A DNA stretch of 40,412 bases from JABSOG01 sp041583135 (GCA_041583135.1 JBFHGJ010000047.1:1-40412), one strand, 5' to 3'; positions 1 through 9,465 are shown, numbered from the stretch's first letter. The notes: generated from the letters alone by a model not told the origin. A program made the numbers and translations.

Positions 1-422
1 CCTGCGCTGTATCCGGTCAATAAGGTGCGTTTGTCTTTGATTGAATAATTGGCTTTAATATGGGCCATCAGCTCAAATAGGGCATCTGTATTTTTTTGTG
101 AATGCCAAGCTTTGTCGATGGCACTCGGCGCGATAATAATGGCGTTGTCGAAGGTAGGGCTCATCATCCATTGCATAAATTCAAATCCGTAGCCCAATGG
201 TGCTTCATTGCCTTGAAAGCTATAGTGCAGGGCAACCACAAGTGGCATGTTTTTGCGCTTGTCGGCATTTTTCGGTAGATGCAAACCGTAGCCATAGCTT
301 TGGCCGTTGCTCAGTCGCAATACTTGATTGTAGTCGCCAGGCATACTCGGCATTGGGGCGGCACTGACCAGAGCGCTGGCAAAAAGGCAAAAGCAGGTGA
401 GTAGTCGTTTCATTTTCGTCAT
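1..422 (-). CDS. Secreted alpha/beta-hydrolase (esterase/PHB-depolymerase-like), 3' part outside window
   Basis: The first 140 codons run off the left edge. The protein begins with a signal peptide (KRLLTCFCLFASALVSAA, starting at residue 5), followed by a segment typical of LpqC/feruloyl-esterase-like hydrolases: LVVALHYSFQG as an oxyanion-hole strand, and at the edge LLTGYSAG, which is the GxSxG nucleophile elbow with the catalytic Ser. The Asp and His of the triad would lie outside. The ATG at 422 is chosen because AGGA sits 8 nt upstream; an in-frame ATG at 413 is the alternative. It is probably a periplasmic or secreted esterase or depolymerase. The substrate cannot be told from this fragment. 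Confidence 0.75.
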   Translation of the reverse strand, partial: MTKMKRLLTCFCLFASALVSAAPMPSMPGDYNQVLRLSNGQSYGYGLHLPKNADKRKNMPLVVALHYSFQGNEAPLGYGFEFMQWMMSPTFDNAIIIAPSAIDKAWHSQKNTDALFELMAHIKANYSIKDKRTLLTGYSA

Positions 423-925
423 GTCTTATTTCCTATTGATTGAATGCAGTGTTAAGTGCTTTTTCACTATCACATTCACTTTGCCTTATTGCCTAACAAC
501 TATTAGACCAGTCATAAAAATTATCAGACATCCCTTGTTTTTATTGGGCTGTCGCGTTGCTTTCGGTTGCAAATCTTGTTTATGTCGCATCACATTTTGG
601 CGTTAGAGGTGCATTTTGGGTGTTGTAATTTGGTGTTACTCGGTGTGTTTGAGTCAACATGCCCTGTAGGAGCGAAGCTGTCATTAGGCAGGTTCTTGTC
701 TTATACTTAGCTTGGGTTTCAAATAAGCGTGATAAGAGTCTTAAAGTGATTTGTTGCAACTGCCATCGCCTTTTTTGTAAAGGCATTTGAGATAGATTTA
801 AACTCACTATCGCGGGACCCATCTTTCCATTCATTTGAACGGCTGAGCTTGTTACGCCAACTAGAGCATCGTCGCTTGCTCGATACTGAATTCGCGTCAT
901 AGATGCGATTTATTTTGGGGATTTC
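423..925. other. Intergenic stretch with no convincing gene
   Basis: This 500-base gap lies between the divergent esterase and diguanylate cyclase genes and should hold both promoters. It contains one copy of a 40-bp sequence that recurs near 5300, and a CCTGTAGGAGCGAAGC segment of a kind often seen in dispersed intergenic repeats. A 106-codon frame on the minus strand (580-900) has no ribosome site and no family resemblance, so it is not called. Confidence 0.5.
530..569 (+). repeat. Imperfect 40-bp dispersed repeat, copy 1
   Basis: The stretch with core TTTTTATTGGGCTGTCGCG matches 5284-5324 with only a few substitutions and one extra base. Both copies lie upstream of genes: the minus-strand esterase here, and the hybrid sensor gene there. 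The family is not recognised. Confidence 0.6.
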
Positions 926-2254
926 ATGCGTTTAGCCTCCTTCATTTTGAACAATACAAACCTTATTTTAAAAGCGTGGTCGGCATTTTTTGATGCCAAA
1001 TACCCTGAGGTTGTGAGCCGGGCGACATATTCACCTCAGGTTTCCCAGCGCGAGAGGATATTGACGTTTATTGCCAAAGACATTGGCTCCAATCAAACCG
1101 CACGGCAACAAAAAGAAAAGTCAGAAGGCCGAAAGAGTCCATCAGACGGGTCTTCACCGGGTAGAATTCATGGTGAGAATCGCATCGGTGTTGGGTTGGG
1201 GATCCGCGGCATTATTGCTGAATATCGAGCCTTACGGGCAAGCGTTATTGACCTGTGGATGTTAAGTACCCCTCAGCTGAGCAAAGCGGAAGTAATAGAT
1301 CTGATCCGCTTTAATGAGGCGATAGACCAAGCTCAAACTGAGTCAGTTGAAAGTTATGCGACGGGACGGGAGCATCCGTTGAATGTGCTTGAATCGATAA
1401 TGAATTCTATTTCAGACCAAGCTTACTTGGTCAACCTCGACGGTCGGTTTATCTACGTCAACCATGCAGTGATGCAAATACATGGCATTAGTTTAAAAGA
1501 CGCGATAGGCATGAACTTTTTCGAGTTAAATTTTACTGGCGCGCCGACCATGCAAAAACGGATCCAGCAAGTCATTGACACTGAAAAGCAATTCAGTGGA
1601 GAAGTGTCACAACGAATAAACGGCGCTGAGTATATCTTTGAATATCTCTATGTGCCGGTGTTGAGTGAGTTGGGTTGTATTGAAGCGGTCGCCATTTTGG
1701 CAAGAGATATTACCAAGCGCAAATTGACAGAAGCTGAAAGTTGGCATAATGCCAACTATGATAGCCTGACCGATTTACCGAATCGGAGAATGTTTCTCGA
1801 TAAAATGGCGGAGGAAATCAAGCTGTTTAGACGGTTTCCATCAAGGTTCGCTTTGCTTTTCATTGATGTTGACGAGTTTAAAGTCGTCAATGATGAATTG
1901 GGCCATCATGTTGGCGACGAACTGTTGAAACAGGTGGCAACAAGAATCGACTATTGCGTAAGAGAAACGGATCTTGTTGCCCGTCTTGGTGGTGATGAGT
2001 TTACGGTGCTGCTTCGAAACATCAATGACCGGGACGCTGCTGCGAGTATTGTCGCAAAGATCATACATCAACTGAGTTTGCCATTTCTTATTATGGACGC
2101 TGAAGTCAATGTCTCCGCGAGCATTGGTGTGACATTCTTTCCCACAGACGCCAAAACACCGGAGACGTTGCTCAACAAAGCTGACCAAGCCATGTATGCG
2201 GCGAAAAACGCCGGTCGCAATCAGTTCGTTATATTCGATGATGTACAAAAATAA
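926..2254 (+). CDS. PAS-GGDEF diguanylate cyclase with RsbRD-like N-terminal domain
   Basis: A 442-residue cytoplasmic protein expected to make c-di-GMP from two GTP. Residues about 10-120 resemble the RsbRD_N-type helical sensor domain; the pattern H-G-E-N-R...G...I.EYRALRASVIDLW is diagnostic. A PAS domain follows (about 150-270, DQAYLVNLDGRFIYVNHA), then a short linker and a GGDEF domain. The active site GGDEF at 355-359 is intact. RETD at 346-349, five residues before it, is a canonical RxxD inhibitory site, so product feedback is expected. DSLTDLPNRR marks the start of the catalytic domain. There are no membrane segments, so the signal is intracellular. The ATG has a GGGG ribosome site 6 nt upstream. 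The gene stands alone, convergent with rnr. Confidence 0.92.
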   Translation: MRLASFILNNTNLILKAWSAFFDAKYPEVVSRATYSPQVSQRERILTFIAKDIGSNQTARQQKEKSEGRKSPSDGSSPGRIHGENRIGVGLGIRGIIAEYRALRASVIDLWMLSTPQLSKAEVIDLIRFNEAIDQAQTESVESYATGREHPLNVLESIMNSISDQAYLVNLDGRFIYVNHAVMQIHGISLKDAIGMNFFELNFTGAPTMQKRIQQVIDTEKQFSGEVSQRINGAEYIFEYLYVPVLSELGCIEAVAILARDITKRKLTEAESWHNANYDSLTDLPNRRMFLDKMAEEIKLFRRFPSRFALLFIDVDEFKVVNDELGHHVGDELLKQVATRIDYCVRETDLVARLGGDEFTVLLRNINDRDAAASIVAKIIHQLSLPFLIMDAEVNVSASIGVTFFPTDAKTPETLLNKADQAMYAAKNAGRNQFVIFDDVQK

Positions 2255-2295
2255 CTACGTTGTTCTAACGTCGATATCGATAATTCATCCAAGCT

Positions 2296-4566
2296 CTAGC
2301 AACCGCAAAGCCACTCACATTCAATTTTACGCTGCGCCATGTTGATTTGCTTGATGCGAATGCGAACACTATCACCCAAAGAAAAGTGGGTTGATTTTTT
2401 CTTATCGGTGATCATGTGCTTGACCACATCAAGTGCATAGCGCGTTTTATCAAGCGTACTTTTGTGAACGAGACACTCGATTTGAGTATCAGCAAGCGCA
2501 ATGAATACGCCAAAGTTGCTGACGCCGCTAATTGAGCCAACAAATGCCTTGCCAACACTATCACTCATGTATTCGCACTCTAGCCAGTTTTCCACATCTG
2601 AGCTGGCTTTGTCTGCGCGACGAGATACGGCGGAACAATGTTCAGCCATGTTTTGTAAGTTTTGGCTTTCAATTTGGGAGGCTTCGGCTTTTATTTGGTA
2701 GGCCGGTGTTTCGGCGGTTGCCACGCTATTGTTGGTGATTGAACTGAACGATTGAATAAAGCGCTTAAGTCGATTGGGTTGGTTTTGGCGATTTAATTGT
2801 GCTCGAATGGCACGATGTACCAATAGATCTGGGTAGCGGCGAATAGGCGAGGTGAAATGCGCATAGGCAGGACACGCCAGACCGAAATGGCCTTGATTGT
2901 CGCTATCATATTGAGCCTGACCTAAGGACTTCAGCAGCATCAGTTCGATGGCTTTGGCATCGGGGCGAGTGCTGATGTTGCCGAGTAAACGGTCATAATG
3001 TCTGGGTTTAGGCGCACTGCCACCGGCGAGTGATAGACCTTTTTCAGCCAGAAAAGCACGTAGCTCTGTCAGTTTTTTTAGTTGTGGTCCTTGATGTATG
3101 CGATACAACGCTGGGAGCCGGTGTTTTTGCAAAAACTGGGCGGCTGCGACGTTTGCGCACAGCATACATTCTTCAATTATCCGATGGGCATCTGTTCGTT
3201 GTTGGGGCAGTATCTGGCCTATTTTACTCTGCTCATTGAATTGGTAGCGGGTTTCGGGGGTTTCAAAGTCCACAGCGCCGCGTACCGTTCTCGCTTTACG
3301 AAGCACGCCGTACAACTGATGTAATTCGTTGATGTTGGCTTGAGTCGTTGCATCTGTTTGAGCTGCGTTGCCGGCTTCGGCGTCAGTCAACATCGTAGCG
3401 ACTTCGTCGTAGGTTAATCTGGCATGTGAGCGGATCACCGCTTGAGAAAAATGGCATGATGTCATTTTGCCACAACGGTTGATGGACATTTCACAGACCA
3501 TCGCCAAGCGCTCAACATTGGGGTTTAGCGAGCATAAGCCGTTGGACAATGTCTCTGGTAGCATTGGAACTACTCGTTGCGGAAAATATACCGATGTGCC
3601 TCTTTTTTGTGCTTCTTTGTCTAACGGGGTATCGGGCAAGACATAATGTGAGACATCAGCAATGGCAACAGACAATTGCCACCCGCCAAGGGGTTTTTTG
3701 CGACAATAGACCGCATCGTCGAAATCTCGAGCATCTTCGCCGTCAATGGTGACAAAAGGAGTATTGGTCAAGTCGGTTCTGCCCAGCTTATCTGCCTGTG
3801 AAACCTTGGCCCCCATACGATTGGCCGATTGTAATACTTTTTTGGGCCATAAGTAGGGGATGCTGTGATTGCGGATAGCGACATCGGTTTCCATACCCGG
3901 CGCCATCGAGTCGCCGAGAATTTCGATGACTTGACCACAGGCGGTGTTTCTATGGTTTGGATACTGCGTGATCTTGACCACCACATATTGACCTTCCTTG
4001 GCGTCCATACACTGATCTTTGGCTATTCTAATTTCATTGCTAATGCGGCTATTTTCCGGCAACAGAAAATACTCGTGACCCTTTGCCATCAAACATCCCA
4101 CCAGTGCTTTGGTGTTATGCTCGATAACATTGACAATGAAGCCTTCTCGGCGCCCCTGTCGGTCGAGTTCGCCAGCGACAACGGCGACCATATCTCCGTC
4201 GAAGGTCTTAAGCATTTGTCTTTTACTTAAAAACAGGTTTTCTTGGGTTTTGTCACAAGTCAAAAAGCCAAATCCTTTGCTGTGGCCTTTTACCTGTCCT
4301 TTTATCAGGTTTTGTTGGCTATATACGCCATAACCATAGCTATGGTCATAGTAGATTTGTTCATCGCGGATCATCGCGTTTAAGCGTCGTCGCAAGCCTT
4401 CTTTTTGCTGATCGTCGTAGAGGTTTAACGCTTTGGCCAAATGACCTCTGGTGGTTTTTTTATTGCGGTTGGCAATTAACTTGATGATAGCGTCGCGATT
4501 GGGAATTGGATTGCTGTACTTTTCTTTATCCGAGGCGTCAATCATTGACCTTAAAACTGTGCTCAT
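2296..4566 (-). CDS. rnr: Ribonuclease R (RNB-family 3'-5' exoribonuclease)
   Basis: A 756-residue hydrolytic 3'-5' exoribonuclease that degrades structured RNA. Order: N-terminal winged-helix segment (about 20-85), two cold-shock-type OB domains (KGFGFLTCD near 97), the RNB catalytic domain with the metal-binding motif TIDGEDARDFDD at about 272-284 and SPIRRYPDLLVHRAI further on, then a C-terminal S1 domain (GKAFVGSISGVSNFGVFIAL). The match to the E. coli enzyme is close through the RNB domain. It is about 57 residues shorter and ends soon after S1, without the lysine-rich tail of the E. coli enzyme. The start has AAGGAAA 8 nt upstream. It is not beside rlmB, where rnr usually lies in gammaproteobacteria, so a second copy may exist elsewhere. 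The neighbouring cold-shock gene on the same strand fits a role in cold adaptation. Confidence 0.93.
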   Translation of the reverse strand: MSTVLRSMIDASDKEKYSNPIPNRDAIIKLIANRNKKTTRGHLAKALNLYDDQQKEGLRRRLNAMIRDEQIYYDHSYGYGVYSQQNLIKGQVKGHSKGFGFLTCDKTQENLFLSKRQMLKTFDGDMVAVVAGELDRQGRREGFIVNVIEHNTKALVGCLMAKGHEYFLLPENSRISNEIRIAKDQCMDAKEGQYVVVKITQYPNHRNTACGQVIEILGDSMAPGMETDVAIRNHSIPYLWPKKVLQSANRMGAKVSQADKLGRTDLTNTPFVTIDGEDARDFDDAVYCRKKPLGGWQLSVAIADVSHYVLPDTPLDKEAQKRGTSVYFPQRVVPMLPETLSNGLCSLNPNVERLAMVCEMSINRCGKMTSCHFSQAVIRSHARLTYDEVATMLTDAEAGNAAQTDATTQANINELHQLYGVLRKARTVRGAVDFETPETRYQFNEQSKIGQILPQQRTDAHRIIEECMLCANVAAAQFLQKHRLPALYRIHQGPQLKKLTELRAFLAEKGLSLAGGSAPKPRHYDRLLGNISTRPDAKAIELMLLKSLGQAQYDSDNQGHFGLACPAYAHFTSPIRRYPDLLVHRAIRAQLNRQNQPNRLKRFIQSFSSITNNSVATAETPAYQIKAEASQIESQNLQNMAEHCSAVSRRADKASSDVENWLECEYMSDSVGKAFVGSISGVSNFGVFIALADTQIECLVHKSTLDKTRYALDVVKHMITDKKKSTHFSLGDSVRIRIKQINMAQRKIECEWLCGC

Positions 4567-4750
4567 TCAATTGTTTCCTTAAAATGAATAGCCAATAAGG
4601 CTATGCCTGGAAAATAATGAAATGTAGTGTCAGAGCAGATCAGATTTTGTAAAAGGCATAGTGCAGATATTGTGAAAGTGCCGTATTCTTGTTTTAGTAT
4701 TTGAAAATTATCGGCAGTTGGGTAGTTTGGGAGGCTGTCTAGGTCAGCTT

Positions 4751-4783
4751 AAACGCCTGCCGCAGTCAAAGCGGCAGGCGTTT
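4751..4783 (-). terminator. Hairpin terminator after the csp gene
   Basis: A perfect 13-bp inverted repeat (AAACGCCTGCCGC / GCGGCAGGCGTTT) with a 7-base loop starts 16 bases beyond the csp stop codon. The minus-strand 3' arm ends in TTT, but no long T-run follows. It should end the csp transcript before rnr. Confidence 0.8.
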
Positions 4784-4799
4784 AATGGTGAAGCTAAAT

Positions 4800-5009
4800 T
4801 TAGATGCAAACGATGTTTTCAGCTTGCGGGCCTTTTGGCCCTTGAGTGATTTTGAACTCCACTTCTTGGCCTTCTTGAAGCGTTTTAAAGCCAGAGCTGA
4901 CAATTGCGCTGAAATGGGCAAAAACATCTGGACCTGATTGTGGAGTGATGAAACCAAAACCTTTGGATTCGTTAAACCATTTTACGGTACCACTTGTTGT
5001 ATTAGACAT
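4800..5009 (-). CDS. CspA-family cold-shock protein (RNA chaperone)
   Basis: A 69-residue single cold-shock domain, the normal length for the family. RNP1 (KGFGFI, residues 16-21) and RNP2 (VFAHFSAI, about 29-36) are intact, and the first strand SGTVKWFNESKGFGFI is standard. Such proteins bind single-stranded RNA and DNA and melt structures that block translation or decay. The gene is monocistronic, with its own promoter about 150 bases upstream and a hairpin after it. The long untranslated leader (about 140 nt) is the hallmark of cold-inducible csp messages. The ribosome site AGGA lies close to the ATG. Which paralogue (cspA, cspE, cspD) it corresponds to cannot be said. Confidence 0.95.
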   Translation of the reverse strand: MSNTTSGTVKWFNESKGFGFITPQSGPDVFAHFSAIVSSGFKTLQEGQEVEFKITQGPKGPQAENIVCI

Positions 5010-5156
5010 AATATATCCTGTAAATCAAAGAAAATAGGGCCTTTAATAGGCTTGGGTAGCAAAAGGTAAGACTGGAATTTAAACTATGGAACGAGGATAC
5101 AAAAAGTAAAACAGCGAACAATTGGTTGAAATATAGACTTTATCTAAGCAGGTGCC

Positions 5157-5184
5157 ACTATATAGAGTTATGATGCATTGTCAA
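5157..5184 (-). promoter_or_regulatory. Sigma-70 promoter of the csp gene
   Basis: On the minus strand a perfect -35 TTGACA (5179-5184) and a -10 TATAGT (5157-5162) are 16 bp apart. Transcription would start near 5150, giving a leader of about 140 nt before the csp start, as in cold-shock mRNAs. Confidence 0.75.
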
Positions 5185-5283
5185 GCGATTTGTTAAACTC
5201 TTTTTGATATCTACAGCAAACTGTTGAGCGGCTCAGTTGTCTGCAGGATGGGCTTTATCGTCTGGGTTGACAGTGCGTGAGGT

Positions 5284-5324
5284 ATCCCGTGTTTTTACTG
5301 GGCTGTCGCTTTGCTTGTCGGTTG
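5284..5324 (+). repeat. Imperfect 40-bp dispersed repeat, copy 2
   Basis: Second copy of the sequence at 530-569 (core TGGGCTGTCGC). It lies 50-90 bp before the start of the hybrid sensor gene. Apart from this repeat and the csp promoter and leader, the gap 5010-5373 holds nothing recognisable. Confidence 0.6.
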
Positions 5325-5373
5325 ATTTAAGGTAAGGTTTGGCAAAAACAAACATGCTTCGGACACTGTTTTA

Positions 5374-8300
5374 ATGCTGGGATATGCGCTTAGATTGCTG
5401 CTTTTGTCATTACTTTTTTTGCCATTTCAGACGCAGGCAAAGCGTCACCTAAAATTTGAATCTATCATGCCCGCACAAGGGTTGCTGTCGCCCTTTGTCC
5501 ATGGGGTGGTGCAAGACCACCATGGCTTTATTTGGATAGCTCAGCAAACTGGCTTACAACGTTTTGACGGCAATGGCTTTGTTCATTTTCGTCAAGACCC
5601 AAATCGCAGCAACGGCTTAGTCAGCAATGTGATTGCCTGTTTAATGGTTGATCACAATAACGACATCTGGGTTGGTACCAGCAAAGGCTTGAATATTTAT
5701 CATCAAAGCGAGCAGCGTTTTAGCCGCTTGACCTTTGATGTGCCTGAGCATGAACGGCTCAAAGCAAATCAAATACGCACCTTTAAACAAGATAGCGAGG
5801 GAAACATTTGGATCGGGACTCAGCTAGGGCTAATTCGATATGCTGTCAAAACCGCTGAAACGGAGGTGTTTCGCCAAGAAGGGATCAATGCCATTGAGCC
5901 GCTTTCTGACAATCGTTTGTTGATTGGGACGTGGGCCGACGGTTTATTTGAATTTGATATCAATAGCGGTCAGTTTATGTCTTTGAATGCTCTGGTCAAT
6001 CCGCCATTTGGCAAGCTCCGCATTACCAGCATCATCAAAACCGCACCGCACACTTTCGCTGTCGCCACATGGGGCAAAGGCGTATATGAGTTTAACCAGA
6101 GCCGTAATACCCTCATCCCCATCTTAGCAGGGTTGAGCAATCCATTTGTTCGGGCATTGGCCAAAGAGCACAATGGGCCGTTTTGGGTTGCTACTGCCAG
6201 TGGTCTGCAAACCATTGATCAAGCGGCAGGAATAAGTCGTGTGATTGAGCTGGATACGGCAGAAGCAAAAGACGACGCCGAGCGCCGCATAACGCACTTT
6301 TACCAAGGTGCCCAAAATACCTTGTGGCTCAGTAGTGGGGGTTATGGTTTGTTTAAGTTTGCCGCTAAAACTCGGCAAATGGGCCACTATTTACCCAACA
6401 GGCCCAATGACAGCAGCTTGCAAGATAAGGTCGTGCTGGATTTTGCCCAGACCCCTAGCGGCAAAATTTTGGCCGCCAAACTCTCAGGAGCGATTGCCGT
6501 TTTTGATCCGCAAACACAAAACTTTCGTCATCTAACCCTGCAACAACACGGACAAGCCTTTAATAGCATCATCTCTGCTATCGTGGCGTTGTCTGAGCAT
6601 GAAGTGTTGGTCAGTTCTTACCCCGAGAGCTTTATTGTTGGCCTTGATGGAACCGTACAGGAACTCAGTCAATCGAGACAGTCTGAGCTGTTGAGCAATA
6701 TCACTTTAGTAGCCAGCAATCAGCCCAGACACAGTGATGTGCTATTTGCTTATCGCGACAATAACCTGTTGATATTGGGGCAAAATGAACAGCATCAGCT
6801 CTATATTAAGCAGCAATTTGATTTGGCCTTAAATGCCATAACCAACATCGGTGTGCAAAAGCTCAGTAACAGCTTTGTGACAGAACAAGGTGATGTTTAT
6901 TTGTCTGATGTCGCTGGCGGCGTTTTCAAGGTGAGCAACTTTGACAGCAAGCAGCCCAAAGTGACGTTAATCAGACAAAGAGATTTATCGTATATCGACA
7001 GTATTGCCATGGATAAACAGGGCAATTTATGGGTGGCCGTGAACGGTGTCAAACTTCAGGTTTTTCCTCGCCTTGGCGAACCTTATTATTATGACGGCTT
7101 TGACGAGGCGATTTCCGGTTTCGGCTCTTTGCAATATTTGGCTGACATAAATCAGTTGTGGCTCACCCATTCTGGCGGTATTTCCAACATCGACCTAGAC
7201 CACAACAGGGTGTATCACTATGACACGTCCGATGGGGTTGCCGGAGGTTTAGAAGAAAGTGTCGCGACGCTGGTGGGGCGGGATGGGACGTTATATTTTG
7301 GTGCAAGGCATGGCTTTAACCGATTTTCTCCCAGTCTGCTAAAACCTGATATGTCAGGTATTGAAGTCAAACTAACCGACTTTTTACTGGGCGGTAAGAA
7401 GCTATCGCCGCACCAAGGTCATGCTGTGCTTTCGCGCGCAGTGACCGACACGCAACAGATCACGCTGGATCACAAACAGAACGCTTTTGGCTTTGAATTT
7501 GCGGCGTTAATGGCGCCTTTTGGCCAAAACCTGACTTTTGCCTATCAACTGGCCGGTTATGACAAGGGGTGGACCTATGTCGATAGCAATAAGCGTTTTG
7601 CCAACTATACCAATATTGCTCCGGGACATTATCGCTTTAAGGTCAAGGTGCAAACCAAAAATCGGGTTTGGAGCGAGCAGGACACGGTAATGGATATTGT
7701 GATCGCGCCACCTTGGTGGCAGACCCTACCAGCCTATTTTGTTTATATCTTTTTGGTGGTGGCCGCCATTTGGGGCATTGTAAAGCTGCGAACGGTCGCG
7801 CTGACTCGGCGCTCAGTGCAGCTGGAGGCGTCGGTTAAGCAAAGAACCTTAGAGCTGGGCCAAGAAAAGCAAAAGGTCGAGCAATTGCTGGCGCAAAAAG
7901 ATGAAGATTTTGCCAACATTTCACACGAGTTCAGAACGCCACTGACGTTAATTTTAGGACCGTTGCAGCAACTTAAGCAGCAACTGGATGATGCCACGGC
8001 CCTAGGGCAGCTGCAAACCATCGAAAACAACGGCTATCGCTTATTGCGTATGGTTGACCAGATCTTAAATATGGAGTCATTGGCCGCAGAGGGCACGCAA
8101 CAACTGGTCAGGTTAGATGTTGCTGCAACCATTAAAGCGGTTTTGAGTGGCTTTAGCGACACGGCCAAAAATAAACAGATAGCCATTGAAGTGGGCCAGC
8201 TCGATGAGATCTTATGTGAGTTTACCCAAGATGCTTTCGAGCAGGTGTTGCTTAACCTTGTGTCCAATGCGATTAAGTATACCCAAGCTGGTGGTAAGGT

Positions 8301-9465
8301 GGTAGTGAGCTGTGTATATGGCAAAGACGAGGTTATGACATTGACAGTAAGTGATACTGGTATCGGCATTGCCCAAGCGCAGCAGCAGGCCATATTCTCG
8401 CGTTTTTATCGGGTGCATAACAATCAAGGCGAGCATGTCGTCGGCACTGGAATAGGCCTTGCGTTGGTCAAAAAAATTGTCGATGCCCATCAAGGTCATA
8501 TTGCATTGAGCAGCCAAGTTGGTCAAGGCACATCCTTTCGCGTCTGCTTTAGTGTAAACCGCTTAAAGGGGGTTAGTGAGCAAACCGATACGGTTGACCC
8601 ACAATTGCTCAGTCAAGAGATCAAGAGCATCGAGCAACCGCAGGCTTTGGTGCCAGCGACTTCAGATAGACAAGACAACGTGGAAATGCCAACGCTACTG
8701 GTGGTTGATGATAACGTCGATATGCTTAACTACATTTGCCAAAACCTCGCCAGCGAATACCGCATATTGCAAGCCCTAGATGGCCAACAAGGCTATGAGC
8801 TGGCGCTGGCGCAGGTGCCGGACCTGATCATCTGTGATGTGATGATGCCGGAAAAAGATGGCTATGAACTTACCACCGAGCTAAGACAAAACGAGATGAC
8901 CTGTCATATTCCTATTGTTCTATTGACCGCCAAAGGCGATAGACAAAGCAAACTCAAGGGCTTTGACGTGCAGGTAGACGACTATCTCAGTAAGCCGTTT
9001 AATCTCGCAGAGCTGAAAAGCCGTATTGCCAACCTGTTGGCGCTTAGGCGTATTTTGCGCAAGCGATTTGCTGAGCTGATCACTCGGCAAGCAAACGATA
9101 GCATGCCGATGAAGCAAAAACACTTGGCGCTTGAAGCGCACGATAGCGCGTTTTTAAACAAACTTGACGGGGTGTTGGAGGAACTGTTTGATGAAATGGA
9201 GCTACGCATCGGTACCATCGCCGACCGGCTGCATTTGAGTGAGCGGCAACTTTTTCGCAAGCTCAAAGCCACTGTGGACATGAGTCCAACAGAGTACTTA
9301 CGCCACTTTCGCCTGAATAAAGCGGTGGTGCTGCTTAAAAACGGACAAAAGCCCTCGACGGTGGCTCTAAGCACCGGTTTTTCATCGGCCAGTTACTTCA
9401 ACAAATGCTTTAAAGCGCAGTTTGGCTTAGTGCCGACGCAGATGCAGCGCGGGACAGGGGATTGA
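5374..9465 (+). CDS. Hybrid two-component system protein (propeller sensor, His kinase, receiver, AraC regulator)
   Basis: A 1363-residue one-protein signalling system of the HTCS type. Order: signal peptide/anchor (1-22); a large periplasmic two-component-propeller region (about 25-660) with repeated DxxGxxWIGT-like motifs (GFIWIAQQTGL, NDIWVGTSKGL, GNIWIGTQLGL); a Y_Y_Y domain (about 700-780); one transmembrane helix near 785-808; HisKA with ISHEFRTPLT (phospho-His 851); HATPase with N box and DTGIGI / GTGIGLAL; a receiver with IICDVMMPEKDG (phospho-Asp 1155); and a C-terminal AraC helix-turn-helix (about 1255-1355). All key residues look intact. In Bacteroidota such proteins switch on polysaccharide loci. 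Here there are no SusC/D or glycosidase genes; the downstream genes are a porin-like protein, a PstS-like protein and an adenylate cyclase, so its regulon is probably module A. Its ligand is unknown. Confidence 0.93.
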   Translation: MLGYALRLLLLSLLFLPFQTQAKRHLKFESIMPAQGLLSPFVHGVVQDHHGFIWIAQQTGLQRFDGNGFVHFRQDPNRSNGLVSNVIACLMVDHNNDIWVGTSKGLNIYHQSEQRFSRLTFDVPEHERLKANQIRTFKQDSEGNIWIGTQLGLIRYAVKTAETEVFRQEGINAIEPLSDNRLLIGTWADGLFEFDINSGQFMSLNALVNPPFGKLRITSIIKTAPHTFAVATWGKGVYEFNQSRNTLIPILAGLSNPFVRALAKEHNGPFWVATASGLQTIDQAAGISRVIELDTAEAKDDAERRITHFYQGAQNTLWLSSGGYGLFKFAAKTRQMGHYLPNRPNDSSLQDKVVLDFAQTPSGKILAAKLSGAIAVFDPQTQNFRHLTLQQHGQAFNSIISAIVALSEHEVLVSSYPESFIVGLDGTVQELSQSRQSELLSNITLVASNQPRHSDVLFAYRDNNLLILGQNEQHQLYIKQQFDLALNAITNIGVQKLSNSFVTEQGDVYLSDVAGGVFKVSNFDSKQPKVTLIRQRDLSYIDSIAMDKQGNLWVAVNGVKLQVFPRLGEPYYYDGFDEAISGFGSLQYLADINQLWLTHSGGISNIDLDHNRVYHYDTSDGVAGGLEESVATLVGRDGTLYFGARHGFNRFSPSLLKPDMSGIEVKLTDFLLGGKKLSPHQGHAVLSRAVTDTQQITLDHKQNAFGFEFAALMAPFGQNLTFAYQLAGYDKGWTYVDSNKRFANYTNIAPGHYRFKVKVQTKNRVWSEQDTVMDIVIAPPWWQTLPAYFVYIFLVVAAIWGIVKLRTVALTRRSVQLEASVKQRTLELGQEKQKVEQLLAQKDEDFANISHEFRTPLTLILGPLQQLKQQLDDATALGQLQTIENNGYRLLRMVDQILNMESLAAEGTQQLVRLDVAATIKAVLSGFSDTAKNKQIAIEVGQLDEILCEFTQDAFEQVLLNLVSNAIKYTQAGGKVVVSCVYGKDEVMTLTVSDTGIGIAQAQQQAIFSRFYRVHNNQGEHVVGTGIGLALVKKIVDAHQGHIALSSQVGQGTSFRVCFSVNRLKGVSEQTDTVDPQLLSQEIKSIEQPQALVPATSDRQDNVEMPTLLVVDDNVDMLNYICQNLASEYRILQALDGQQGYELALAQVPDLIICDVMMPEKDGYELTTELRQNEMTCHIPIVLLTAKGDRQSKLKGFDVQVDDYLSKPFNLAELKSRIANLLALRRILRKRFAELITRQANDSMPMKQKHLALEAHDSAFLNKLDGVLEELFDEMELRIGTIADRLHLSERQLFRKLKATVDMSPTEYLRHFRLNKAVVLLKNGQKPSTVALSTGFSSASYFNKCFKAQFGLVPTQMQRGTGD

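Noticed and set aside
580..900. 106-codon frame on the minus strand before the diguanylate cyclase
   Set aside because: No ribosome site, no family resemblance and an unusual composition. It overlaps the region where the divergent promoters must lie.
5374..9465. A polysaccharide-utilisation locus around the hybrid sensor
   Set aside because: No SusC/SusD, TonB-dependent receptor, glycosidase or lyase genes lie in the window.
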